Under the pieces are notes generated by a model, which was given only the letters and a program-made list of their open reading frames with translations, did not search any database and was not told the origin of the DNA. From the NCBI GenBank assembly GCA_042663485.1, contig JBHTAF010000003.1: DNA of 64,000 bases. One strand, written 5' to 3'. A program made the translations under genes and the position numbers. Positions 33,529 to 42,211 of the stretch are shown in pieces. The stretch comes from Natronosalvus sp042663485 (GTDB lineage: Archaea > Halobacteriota > Halobacteria > Halobacteriales > Natrialbaceae). Positions within the stretch are counted from its first letter, which is position 1; each line of letters starts with the position of its first letter.

Positions 33529-34666
33529 TCCGATCACCCTGATCTGAATCTGAATCCGAACCTGAGTCCGAACCCGAACTCGAGAGATTTTCGTGGTGCT
33601 CAGGCCGGTCCACGCGATTCGGTTCGCCGCGGGACTCGAACCGATCGCCGACGGCGGGTTCCCAGTCCGAGTCCGAGATCGAGTCCACTTCCCACTCACG
33701 GACGAGCAAGGTTCCGTCACCGGTCGCGACGACAAACTCGTCGGTCCAGAAGACCTCGACGATCGTTCCGGGCGGCGCCGTCTTCGCGAGGTCCGTCGAG
33801 AAGGGGATGGCTTCCCAGATCATGACCCGACTGCTGTCGTCACTGGCGTCGGTACCGGAACCGTCACTGGTACCGCCATCAGCATCGACACCGATATCGG
33901 CACTCGCCCGCCTCGAGGCCGTCTCGACGTAGGTGAACGCACCCGGGTAGGGATCGGCTACCGCCCGAACGAGATTGTACAGTTCTCGAGTACCGTTCGC
34001 CCAGTGCACCTCGCCGTCTTCGGGATTGCGCTTCGGATAGTACGTCGGCTCTCCGGTCTGGGGTTCGAAGGGTCGCTCGCCCTCGAGAATCGGCTCGACG
34101 ACCTCGAGGAGCATGGCCTCCAGGCACATCGATACCTTGTAGTACAGCGTCTCGATGGTGTCGAACTCGGTAACGTCGAACTTCCGGGTCGTCACCACAT
34201 CCCCTGAGTCGGCGCCGGGGTCCAGTCGAATCACCGAGAGGAGAAATCGGTCGCGGTCCTCGATGAGTGACCAGTTGAGCGGCGAGCGGCCGCGACCCTT
34301 CGGCAGGCCGAACGCGCTGCCGTGATTTCCGAGCGCGCCGTGGGTCGCCGTCTCGAGGATCGCCTCCGGGATCAGTCGCTGCCAGCCGTTGACGATCAGG
34401 AGGTCGGGATCGATCGTCCGGAAGTGATCCAGGTCGGCCGCGTCGGTCATCGAGTACGTTCGCGGGTGGTACACCTCGAGGTCGTGGGCCTCAGCGGTCG
34501 GTCGGAGGGAGGCGTAGCCGGAGACGTCGTTCGCCGCGGCCATCTCGGGGTCGATCGTCACGACCGAGTCGATGGGCAGGTCGTGCTCGAGGAGGGATTC
34601 GAGCACCTGGTTCCCGGGCGCGGTACACCCGACGTAGACGATCGAGTGCTCGCTGTCGGCGGTCAT
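33521..34666 (-). CDS. Formyltransferase family protein (ArnA N-domain/Fmt-like)
   Basis: Encodes 381 aa. The formyltransferase catalytic elements are present: NHGSAFGLPKGRGRSPLNW (Asn/His), followed by RLDPGADSGDVV (Asp). A C-terminal domain holds ELYNLVRAVADPYPGAFTYV, a close match to ArnA-type sugar formyltransferases rather than to methionyl-tRNA formyltransferase. Archaea do not formylate initiator Met-tRNA, so a sugar-amine substrate is likelier. A Ser/Gly-rich loop lies near 270, and the tail is a Ser-Asp repeat (SGSDSGSDSDSD). It is translationally coupled to the deacetylase. Confidence 0.82.
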   Translation of the reverse strand: MTADSEHSIVYVGCTAPGNQVLESLLEHDLPIDSVVTIDPEMAAANDVSGYASLRPTAEAHDLEVYHPRTYSMTDAADLDHFRTIDPDLLIVNGWQRLIPEAILETATHGALGNHGSAFGLPKGRGRSPLNWSLIEDRDRFLLSVIRLDPGADSGDVVTTRKFDVTEFDTIETLYYKVSMCLEAMLLEVVEPILEGERPFEPQTGEPTYYPKRNPEDGEVHWANGTRELYNLVRAVADPYPGAFTYVETASRRASADIGVDADGGTSDGSGTDASDDSSRVMIWEAIPFSTDLAKTAPPGTIVEVFWTDEFVVATGDGTLLVREWEVDSISDSDWEPAVGDRFESRGEPNRVDRPEHHENLSSSGSDSGSDSDSDQGDRNA

Positions 34667-34735
34667 GTCCGCAGTGAAGACAGACGGTCACATTGTTAGA
34701 TGCCGCTTTCCACCACGTGGGCAACGCCTGCTCGA

Positions 34736-35500
34736 TCACGTCGACGGCCCGTCGGTCAATAATTCGAGTTCGATCGCCTTCGCGGTGCTCACGACGAGAC
34801 CCGTGACGTCCTCCTCGAGCCGTTTGCCGCGCATGCGTTCGATCGGGCCGGAAACGCTGATGGCGGCGACGGAGTCGCCTTCGACGACGATAGCGCTCGC
34901 GACGCACTGCCAGTCGGGGGTCTGTTCGCCTCGGTCGAACGCTACACGGCGGTCGCGAATCGATCGAAGCTGGCTTCGGAGAGTTGCCGGATCGGTCACG
35001 GTTCGCTCGGTGAGCTGGGGAAGGCCATATCCCTCGACGAACGCGTCGACGGCTTCGTGGTCGCGGTAGGCGAGGATCGCCTTTCCGGCGGCCGAGGCGT
35101 GGAGTGCGACGCGGCCACCCTCGGGTATCGGATGCTCGCCGTCGCCGACGCGGTAGAGGTAGACTCCGTGATCGTCCTCGGGAACGACGAGATTGACGCT
35201 CTCGCCGGTCGTCTGTGCCAGCGTTCGCAGGTCCGACCGTGCGGCCCGATACACGGGGTTACGTTCACGCGTGGTCAATCCGAGACGGAGAAATCGATGC
35301 GTCAAAGAGTAGCATCCGTTCTCGCTGGCGACGTATCCGAGCGTCGAGAGTGTCGACAGGTGGTTGTGGACGGCGCTCTTCGAGAGCTCGAGTTCGGTCG
35401 CTAACTCGGTGACACCGGCCTGGTCGCGGTCCCTGAGCGCCTCCACGATCGCGAACGTGGTCGCGGTGGCCTGAACGGAGACCCCATCGTGTTCCCCCAT
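34736..35500 (-). CDS. IclR-family transcriptional regulator
   Basis: Encodes 254 aa from ATG 35500. The N-terminal winged helix reads AIVEALRDRDQAGVTELATELELSKSAVHNHLSTLSTLGYV. The C-terminal effector domain has VALHASAAGKAIL, the family signature, and VASAIVVEGDSVAAISVSGP. It is divergent from the sugar ABC transporter operon and is the obvious regulator of the galactoside locus; effector probably galactose, galactonate or a related intermediate (inferred). Confidence 0.93.
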   Translation of the reverse strand: MGEHDGVSVQATATTFAIVEALRDRDQAGVTELATELELSKSAVHNHLSTLSTLGYVASENGCYSLTHRFLRLGLTTRERNPVYRAARSDLRTLAQTTGESVNLVVPEDDHGVYLYRVGDGEHPIPEGGRVALHASAAGKAILAYRDHEAVDAFVEGYGLPQLTERTVTDPATLRSQLRSIRDRRVAFDRGEQTPDWQCVASAIVVEGDSVAAISVSGPIERMRGKRLEEDVTGLVVSTAKAIELELLTDGPST

Positions 35501-35538
35501 CGTTCGTCCCTGATATACGGAACCCCTCGTACAAAACT

Positions 35539-35561
35539 GTTGTTCTCCATTGGTGAACAAC
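35539..35561. promoter_or_regulatory. Candidate IclR operator (23-bp dyad)
   Basis: GTTGTTCTCCA-T-TGGTGAACAAC has 11-bp arms around a central T with one mismatched pair. It lies about 40 bases before the regulator's own ATG, suited to autoregulation. Confidence 0.55.
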
Positions 35562-35659
35562 CCGTGACAGTCGCGCCTTTATTACCGGGAAAATAACATG
35601 CGATATTCAAAAAAGAGGAAATATTTGCCGGGAATTGACCCATAGTACCCAAGAATAGT

Positions 35660-35692
35660 ATATAAAAGAGGGGTGTTTCCTCTTCGGAAACA
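35660..35692 (+). promoter_or_regulatory. Strong TATA box with TGTTTCC/GGAAACA dyad
   Basis: The TATATAAAAG box (35660-35669) faces the transporter operon. The inverted repeat TGTTTCC-tcttc-GGAAACA (35674-35692) lies just after it, between TATA and the expected start near 35688-35692, where a bound repressor would block initiation. Confidence 0.6.
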
Positions 35693-35785
35693 GCAGAAAA
35701 ACGGGGCCAGTAGCGCGTTCTCTTCCACCGGTGCCAGAGGATTTAAGTAATAGCAATCGTTTTTGTGGGTATAGCCACTGGGACA

Positions 35786-37144
35786 ATGACACGGACTAGC
35801 AATTACAGTCGACGGCGAATGCTGAAGGGAGCTGGAGCACTCGGGGCCGCAGCACTCGCAGGATGTATCGGAACCGGCGATCCCGAGGATGGGAACGGCG
35901 GCAACGGCAATGGCGGCAACGGTAACGACAGTAACGGCAACGGCGACGCGCCGATGGCCGACGAAATCCATGGCTGGGGCTGGGACGTTGCAGCTCGGTC
36001 CCTCCAGCTGACGGCCGACGAGTACAACGCCGAACACGACGCCACAGTCGAAGTCGAGGAGTTCGGTCGCGAAGCGATGAAAGACGACCTGCAGACGCGC
36101 CTCGCGAGCGGATCCGGTGCTCCAGACGTGTCGATGCTCGAGATGATCGACGGGCAGTCCTACATTGATACGGGGTCGCTCACCGACCTCTCGAGTCACA
36201 TCGAGGACGCTGGCGTGCGCGAGGACTTCGTTTCGGGCGTCTGGGACGCGCTCAGCGACGACGACACGATTTACGCGCTTCCGTGGGACATCGGCCCAAC
36301 CGCAGTCTTCTACCGTCGCGACGTCTACGACGAACACGGTCTGGACGTCGACGCCATCGAGACCTGGGACGACGTCCTCGCCGAGGGCGAGAAGCTTCCC
36401 GACGACGTCTACATGTTGAACCTTCCGCTGAACGACCTCGACGGCGTCTGGCGCTACCAGTTCCGTCAACTCGGCAACAACCCGTTGACCGAGGATGGCG
36501 CGGTAAACATCCACGCCGACGACTCCGTGATGATCGCTCAGACGATAAAGGACCTCTACGACGCCGGCATTGCCGCGACACTCGAGGGCTGGTCCTCGGC
36601 CTGGTTCGGCGCCTACGAGAGCGGCGAAATCGCCTCGCTGCCCTCGGCGGCGTGGATGGAGGGAACACTTCGCGACGAACTGCCGAGCACCGCCGGCGAC
36701 TGGGGTGTCTACAAGATTCCGGCTCACGAGTCCGGCGGCCCGCGCGCCTCGAACTGGGGCGGGTCGAGCCTGATGATCCCCTCTCAGATCGAGGAAGCGG
36801 AGCGAAACCGGGCCTGGGATTACATCCAGTGGTCGCTCGCCACGGAGGAGATGCAGCTGCTCATGTACGACGAGTACGGCCTCTTCCCCGCGCTCGAGAC
36901 CACCTACGACGACGACGTCTTCGACGAGGAACTCGACTTCTTCGGCGGTCAGGCTGCTCGGCGAGTCTTCGCCGACGTTGCCGAGGAGATCCCAGACTAC
37001 CAGTTCTCCGTCGACACCCCCGAAGTGACCGACGCGATTAACACCGAGTTCGAACGGATGCTCCGCGACGACGTGGCGCCTGAAGACGCCGTGATGGCCG
37101 CCGCCGAGACCGTCTCCGAGCGAACGGGTCGCGACCTCGCCTGA
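35786..37144 (+). CDS. Sugar ABC transporter, substrate-binding lipoprotein
   Basis: Encodes 452 aa from ATG 35786. A Tat lipoprotein signal is present: SRRRMLKGAGALGAAALAGC, with twin arginine and a lipobox Cys. A Gly/Asn-rich spacer (DGNGGNGNGGNG) follows and then a family 1 solute-binding protein (VEEFGREAMKDDLQTRLASG, YALPWDIGPTAVFYRRDVYDE). It would capture a sugar or galactoside outside the cell. An upstream GTG (35765) is less likely because it moves the twin arginines away from the terminus. It is the first gene of the transporter operon. Confidence 0.92.
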   Translation: MTRTSNYSRRRMLKGAGALGAAALAGCIGTGDPEDGNGGNGNGGNGNDSNGNGDAPMADEIHGWGWDVAARSLQLTADEYNAEHDATVEVEEFGREAMKDDLQTRLASGSGAPDVSMLEMIDGQSYIDTGSLTDLSSHIEDAGVREDFVSGVWDALSDDDTIYALPWDIGPTAVFYRRDVYDEHGLDVDAIETWDDVLAEGEKLPDDVYMLNLPLNDLDGVWRYQFRQLGNNPLTEDGAVNIHADDSVMIAQTIKDLYDAGIAATLEGWSSAWFGAYESGEIASLPSAAWMEGTLRDELPSTAGDWGVYKIPAHESGGPRASNWGGSSLMIPSQIEEAERNRAWDYIQWSLATEEMQLLMYDEYGLFPALETTYDDDVFDEELDFFGGQAARRVFADVAEEIPDYQFSVDTPEVTDAINTEFERMLRDDVAPEDAVMAAAETVSERTGRDLA

Positions 37145-37163
37145 TCACGATACACCCGCTTTC

Positions 37164-38195
37164 ATGTCAACGAAACACACGGACGACGAGCACGCCGTCT
37201 CGAGCGGCGGCTCCGATCCGATCCACCTGCGTGCCTGGGACCGCTTCCGGTTTTTCAGGCAGGCTTACACGGCTGGGATGCCCCGCATTGGGCCGGTCGC
37301 GTACCTGTTCATCGCACCGTTTTTCATCCTGTTCGGGCTGTTCCTGGCGTTCCCGATCGTCTACACCGTCTACCTATCGTTCTTCGAATACCAGAGCGTC
37401 AGTAGCGATCGGTTGTTCTGGATCGACGTCGGACCGCTCTACCTCGAGGTGCCTCGCATAGCCGAACTCCAATTCGTGGGCCTCGGGAATTACGCCAGGA
37501 TCCTCGGTGACGGGCTGTTCTGGCAGTCGATGTTCAACACGACGTACATCCTGGCGATCCAGGTGCCGATCATGATCGGACTGGCGCTGGCCCTCGCGCT
37601 CGCGCTCGACGCGTCGTTCGTTCGGTTCAAGGGCGTCTTTCGAACAGCCATCGCGATCCCGGTCTCGGCGAACATCGTCGCCTACTCGACGGTATTTCTC
37701 CTCCTGTTCAACGAACAGTTCGGACTGATCAACTACGCCCTGACGACGGTCGGCGTCGAACCGATCGCCTGGCTCAGAAGCGAGTTCTGGGCCCGGAAGA
37801 CGATAATCGCCGCCGTTACCTGGCGGTGGACCGGCTACAACATGATTATTCTACTGGCAGGCTTGCAAAATATTCCTCAGCAACTGTACGAAGCCGCTGA
37901 GATCGACGGTGCTAAGCGCTGGGAAAAGTTCCGCTACGTCACGCTCCCCCAGCTCAAACCCGTCCTCCTGTTCGTCGTCGTCCTCTCGACCATCGGGACG
38001 TTCAAGCTGTTCGCCGAGCCGTACGTGATCACCGGCGGCGGACCAACCAACGCCACGATCACTATCGTCCAGTACATATACGAGGAGGCGTTCCAGAACT
38101 GGAACCTCGGGTACGCCAGCGCGCTCACGGTCATCTTCGTCTCGATCGTCAGCGCCATCTCGATCGTCCAGATCAAGATCGGAGGTGAAGATTGA
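37164..38195 (+). CDS. Sugar ABC transporter permease (MalF-type)
   Basis: Encodes 343 aa with about six hydrophobic spans. The EAA coupling loop is YEAAEIDGAKRWEKFRYVTLPQLKP, diagnostic for binding-protein-dependent sugar permeases. It follows the binding protein by 19 bases. The stop overlaps the next permease start by one base (TGATG). Confidence 0.93.
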   Translation: MSTKHTDDEHAVSSGGSDPIHLRAWDRFRFFRQAYTAGMPRIGPVAYLFIAPFFILFGLFLAFPIVYTVYLSFFEYQSVSSDRLFWIDVGPLYLEVPRIAELQFVGLGNYARILGDGLFWQSMFNTTYILAIQVPIMIGLALALALALDASFVRFKGVFRTAIAIPVSANIVAYSTVFLLLFNEQFGLINYALTTVGVEPIAWLRSEFWARKTIIAAVTWRWTGYNMIILLAGLQNIPQQLYEAAEIDGAKRWEKFRYVTLPQLKPVLLFVVVLSTIGTFKLFAEPYVITGGGPTNATITIVQYIYEEAFQNWNLGYASALTVIFVSIVSAISIVQIKIGGED

Positions 38196-39031
38196 TGCGC
38201 GAACAGCGCCGCAAGGACGCCGTCTGGATGTTCCTGACCTACGCGTTCATCCTCGTGATGGCGGTCGTCATGCTCGTCCCCCTCTACTGGATGATCGTCT
38301 CGGCGACGCTCCCTCAGGAGCAGTTTATTCAGTTCCCGCCGCGGCTCTACCCGGGTACGGCCTTCTTCGAGAACTTCGAGGCACTGCAAGAACGCACCGA
38401 CTTCGTACGGTCGATCTGGAACAGCGTCTTCATCGCCGTCGTCTACACCGTGCTGTCGGTACTCCTGTGCTCGATGGCTGGATTCGCCTTCGCGAAGTAC
38501 GAATTCCGGTTCAAAGAGCCGATCTTTTACCTGATCCTGGCGACGCTCGTCCTCCCGATCCAGCTGCTAGTGATCCCACTGTTCCTGATGATGTCACAGG
38601 TTGGCTGGACGGACACGTTCCGGGCGATCATCCTGCCGTGGCTCGCCAACCCGATCGGGATCTTCCTCATGCGCCAGAACATGAAGTCGATTCCCGACGC
38701 GCTGCTCGAGTCGGCGCGGATGGACGGCGCCACGGAGTTCCAGCTGTTCTACCGAATCGCGCTGCCGGCGATGCGATCCTCGCTGGCCGCGCTCGCGATT
38801 ATCCTCTTCCTGTTCCAGTGGGACCTGTTCCTCTACCCGCTGGTCATCCTGGAGGATTCGGCGAACTACACGATCCCCGTTGCCCTCTCCGGGCTCGAGG
38901 GAACCCAGCGGGTGTACTACGATCAGATCATGGTCGCGACCAGTCTCGCGATCGTCCCGCTGGCGGTGCTGTTTCTGGTCCTCCAGAAGCAGTTCGTCAG
39001 CGGCATCCTGGCAGGATCGCTCAAGGAGTAA
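38195..39031 (+). CDS. Sugar ABC transporter permease (MalG-type)
   Basis: Encodes 278 aa from ATG 38195, preceded by a near-perfect ribosome binding site, GGAGGTGA (38181-38188). About six membrane spans are seen. The EAA loop is LLESARMDGATEFQLFYRIALPAMRS. It is the second half of the heteromeric sugar permease and is translationally coupled to the first. Confidence 0.93.
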   Translation: MREQRRKDAVWMFLTYAFILVMAVVMLVPLYWMIVSATLPQEQFIQFPPRLYPGTAFFENFEALQERTDFVRSIWNSVFIAVVYTVLSVLLCSMAGFAFAKYEFRFKEPIFYLILATLVLPIQLLVIPLFLMMSQVGWTDTFRAIILPWLANPIGIFLMRQNMKSIPDALLESARMDGATEFQLFYRIALPAMRSSLAALAIILFLFQWDLFLYPLVILEDSANYTIPVALSGLEGTQRVYYDQIMVATSLAIVPLAVLFLVLQKQFVSGILAGSLKE

Positions 39032-39068
39032 TCATGCACGTATACAACGCTACCAACACACACGACCC

Positions 39069-40190
39069 ATGGCAGGCATAACACTCACAAACCTTACCAA
39101 GGTGTACGATCCCAGCGGCGAAGCGGTCGTCGCCGTCGACGACCTCGACCTCGAGGTCCGGGACGGCGAGTTCCTCGTCCTCGTCGGCCCCTCAGGCTGT
39201 GGAAAGTCCACGACGCTTCGCTGTGTGGCGGGTCTCGAGGACGTCACCGAGGGGTCGGTCCACTTCGGCGACGAAGACGTCACCGACTACCGGGGAAGCG
39301 AACGGGACGTCGCGATGGTGTTCCAGAACTACGCACTGTACCCGCACATGACCGTCCGCCAGAACATCGGCTTCGGCCTCAAGCTCTCGACGAGCCTGTC
39401 TTCGACGGAGATCGCCGAGCGCGTCGAGGGGGTCGCCGAGATGCTCGGCATCACCGAGTTGCTTGACGACAAGCCGAAGGCGCTTTCCGGTGGCCAACAA
39501 CAGCGGGTCGCGCTGGGGCGGGCGATCGTCCGCGAACCCGCGGTGTTTCTGATGGACGAACCCCTCTCGAACCTCGACGCCAAGCTTCGCTCGGAGATGC
39601 GAACCGAGCTTCAGGAACTCCAGCAGAACCTCGACGTGACGACCGTCTACGTCACCCACGACCAGACGGAGGCGATGGCGATGGGCGACCGAATCGCCGT
39701 GATGAACGGCGGCGTCCTCCAGCAGGTGGGGCCGCCCGAGACGGTCTATCGCCACCCCGAAAACGAGTTCGTCGCGAACTTCATCGGCTCGCCGAGCATC
39801 AACCTGTTCACTGCCGAGGTAACGGGGTCGACGCTCTCGGGCCCCGGCGAATTCTCCTACGAACTCGCGGATCCCTCACCGCTCGAGGGTCACGACCGCG
39901 TGCGCGTCGGCGTCCGACCCGAGGACATCACGCTCGTCGAGAGCGGTCCGAACCGGGCCGAGGTGACCGTCGTGGAACCGATGGGGAACGAGAACTTCTG
40001 TTACATGGATCTCGGCGACGTCGAGATGACTGCTCGGATCGACCCGACCCTGCGCCCCATCGCAGGCGAGGAGGTCGTCTTCACGTTCGACGAGCGGGCG
40101 CTTTACCTGTTCGGCCTCGAGAGCGGCGACGCCCTGAAGACCAGAACCGACGAGACGACACCCGATTTACACACGGAGGCATCTAACTAA
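39069..40190 (+). CDS. Sugar ABC transporter ATPase (MalK/UgpC-type)
   Basis: Encodes 373 aa from ATG 39069. Walker A is GPSGCGKSTT, the Q-loop MVFQNYALYPHMTV, the signature LSGGQQQRVALGRA, Walker B VFLMDEPLSNLDA and the switch VTHDQTEAMAM. The C-terminal part has a TOBE/MalK regulatory domain (VGVRPEDITLV). It drives the two permeases upstream; the stop is directly followed by the dgoD start codon. Confidence 0.95.
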   Translation: MAGITLTNLTKVYDPSGEAVVAVDDLDLEVRDGEFLVLVGPSGCGKSTTLRCVAGLEDVTEGSVHFGDEDVTDYRGSERDVAMVFQNYALYPHMTVRQNIGFGLKLSTSLSSTEIAERVEGVAEMLGITELLDDKPKALSGGQQQRVALGRAIVREPAVFLMDEPLSNLDAKLRSEMRTELQELQQNLDVTTVYVTHDQTEAMAMGDRIAVMNGGVLQQVGPPETVYRHPENEFVANFIGSPSINLFTAEVTGSTLSGPGEFSYELADPSPLEGHDRVRVGVRPEDITLVESGPNRAEVTVVEPMGNENFCYMDLGDVEMTARIDPTLRPIAGEEVVFTFDERALYLFGLESGDALKTRTDETTPDLHTEASN

Positions 40191-41339
40191 ATGCGAATTA
40201 CTGACTACGAACTGTTCGAGGTACCGCCGCGCTGGCTCTTCCTGAAGCTGACGACCAGCGACGGCACAGTCGGCTGGGGTGAACCGGTCGTCGAGGGCCG
40301 CGCGAAGACCGTCCGGACGGCTGTCGAAGAGCTGCTGGACAACTACTTACTCGGCGAGGATCCGAGTCGAATCGAGGACCACTGGCAGGCCATGTACCGC
40401 GGCGGGTTCTACCGCGGCGGCCCCATCCTGATGTCGGCAATCGCCGGTGTCGATCAGGCGCTGTGGGACATCAAGGGCAAGACCTACGACGCGCCGGTCT
40501 ACGAGCTACTCGGCGGCCCGGCGAGGAATCGAGTTCGGGTCTACCAGTGGATCGGTGGCGACCGGCCCCGCGACGTAGGCGACGCCGCGAAGGAGAAGGT
40601 CGACGAAGGGTTCACCGCCCTGAAGATGAACGCGACGCCGGAGTTACGGACCGTCGACAACCCACGGGCCGTCGCCGACGCCGTCGACCGAATTGCGGCC
40701 GTTCGCGAGGCCGTCGGCGACGAGGTCGACATCGGCGTCGACTTCCACGGCCGGGTCGCGAAACCCATGGCTCGACGGCTGGCCAGCGCGCTCGATCCCT
40801 ACGACCCGATGTTCATTGAAGAACCCGTGCTTCCCGAACACAACGACGCGCTCGCGGACGTTCGGGCGGCGACGACGACGCCCATCGCCACCGGCGAGCG
40901 AATGTACTCGCGGTGGGACTTCAAGGAGGTCTTCGAGTCTAACGCGGTCGATGTGATTCAGCCCGACCTCTCCCACGCAGGCGGCATCACCGAGGTCAAG
41001 AAGATCGCCGCGATGGCCGAGGCCTACGACGTATCGGTAGCTCCGCACTGCCCGCTCGGGCCGATCGCGCTGGCCTCGTGCATCCAGGTCGACGCCTGCT
41101 CCCCCAACACCCTGATCCAGGAGCAGAGCCTCGACATCCACTACAACGAGACCAGCGACGTGCTCGACTACCTGGCCGATCCGTCGGTGTTCGAGTACCG
41201 GGACGGCTACGTCGACCTCCCCGACGGACCGGGACTGGGAATCGAAATCGACGAGGACCACGTGCGGGAACGGGCCGGCGGCGTCGACTGGCATAACCCC
41301 ATCTGGCGTCACGACGACGGCAGCGTCGCGGAGTGGTGA
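40191..41339 (+). CDS. dgoD: D-galactonate dehydratase
   Basis: Encodes 382 aa of the mandelate racemase branch of the enolase superfamily. It closely follows bacterial DgoD in motif order: WGEPVVEGRA, MYRGGFYRGGPILMSAIAGV, DFHGRV, FIEEPVLPEH, GERMYSRWDFK, LSHAGGITE, VAPHCPLGPIA and the C-terminal WRHDDGSVAEW. It dehydrates galactonate to 2-keto-3-deoxygalactonate. Together with its place directly after the transporter ATPase, this fixes the locus as galactose-related. A related aldonate dehydratase activity is possible. Confidence 0.9.
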   Translation: MRITDYELFEVPPRWLFLKLTTSDGTVGWGEPVVEGRAKTVRTAVEELLDNYLLGEDPSRIEDHWQAMYRGGFYRGGPILMSAIAGVDQALWDIKGKTYDAPVYELLGGPARNRVRVYQWIGGDRPRDVGDAAKEKVDEGFTALKMNATPELRTVDNPRAVADAVDRIAAVREAVGDEVDIGVDFHGRVAKPMARRLASALDPYDPMFIEEPVLPEHNDALADVRAATTTPIATGERMYSRWDFKEVFESNAVDVIQPDLSHAGGITEVKKIAAMAEAYDVSVAPHCPLGPIALASCIQVDACSPNTLIQEQSLDIHYNETSDVLDYLADPSVFEYRDGYVDLPDGPGLGIEIDEDHVRERAGGVDWHNPIWRHDDGSVAEW

Positions 41340-41340
41340 G

Positions 41341-42159
41341 ATGACGAAGCGATCGAGATCACCGACCGCGAACGCCGTCCCCGGCCGCTTCGAAGAGCAG
41401 ACCGCTATCGTCACCGGTTCGACTCGAGGTATCGGAGCCGGTGTCGCCAGACGACTCGCTGCCGAAGGAGCGAACGTGGTCGTCTCCGGGCGTACCGCCG
41501 GAGCGGGCGACCGCGTGGTCGAGGAAATTCGAGACGAGGGGGGTGAGGCCGTCTTCGTTCGCGCGGACGTGCGCGACCCGGACGACGTCGCGGCGCTCGC
41601 GGAGGCGGCCGCCGAGACGTACGGAAGCATCGACGTGCTCGTGAACAACGCCGGCGTCCAGACCGAAACCGACGTCGCCGAGGCGTCGATGGACGACTGG
41701 GACTTCGTTCTCGAGACCGACTTCCGCGCCTACTGGCTCGCGGCAAAGGCGGCCGTCGAGCACATGGACCGCGGGTCCATCGTCAACGTCTCCTCGAACC
41801 ACTCGCAACAGACGATGCCCGCCCACTTCCCGTACAACGCCGTCAAGGCGGGAATCAACGGGATGACGCGGGCGATGGCGCTCGACCTCGGCCCAAAAAT
41901 TCGGACGAACACCGTCGCGCCGGGCTGGATCGAGATCGAGCGCACGCGTGAGGAACTGCCCGAGGGCCGCCTCGAGGACGTGGAGTCCATTCACCCCGTC
42001 GGCCGCATCGGCGTACCGGCGGACGTCGCGGGCGCGATTTCGTTTCTCGCGAGCGAGGACGCCGCGTTCGTCACCGGGACGACCCTGGTGGTCGACGGCG
42101 GCCGCGGTGCGGTGATGCAAGACGACGTGCTTCCCGACTACGGGGCTCGAGAGAACTGA
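41341..42159 (+). CDS. Short-chain dehydrogenase/reductase, probable galactose dehydrogenase
   Basis: Encodes 272 aa. The cofactor motif TGSTRGIGAG, NNAG, the catalytic Ser (VSSNHS) and YxxxK (YNAVK), plus the PGWI and ASEDAAFVTGTTLVVDGG ending, define a classical SDR. It starts 1 base after dgoD. By context it should oxidise galactose (or a related sugar) to the lactone that feeds DgoD. No lactonase is visible nearby. The exact substrate is inferred. Confidence 0.85.
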   Translation: MTKRSRSPTANAVPGRFEEQTAIVTGSTRGIGAGVARRLAAEGANVVVSGRTAGAGDRVVEEIRDEGGEAVFVRADVRDPDDVAALAEAAAETYGSIDVLVNNAGVQTETDVAEASMDDWDFVLETDFRAYWLAAKAAVEHMDRGSIVNVSSNHSQQTMPAHFPYNAVKAGINGMTRAMALDLGPKIRTNTVAPGWIEIERTREELPEGRLEDVESIHPVGRIGVPADVAGAISFLASEDAAFVTGTTLVVDGGRGAVMQDDVLPDYGAREN

Positions 42160-42211
42160 ACCCACCGGTTCCGTCTGCGAATCGCCGCTTCTCGACCCGT
42201 TCCTCTGACCG

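Larger units (their letters stand above)
35501..35785. promoter_or_regulatory. Divergent control region of the galactoside locus
   Basis: 285 bases between the regulator and transporter genes, visibly more AT-rich than the coding DNA. It holds the two dyads described separately, a strong TATATAAAAG box and a weaker ATTTAAGTAA box (35741-35750). A direct repeat, CCGGGAAAAT (35586-35595) and CCGGGAATTG (35629-35638), lies between them. No open frame here is supported. Confidence 0.6.
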
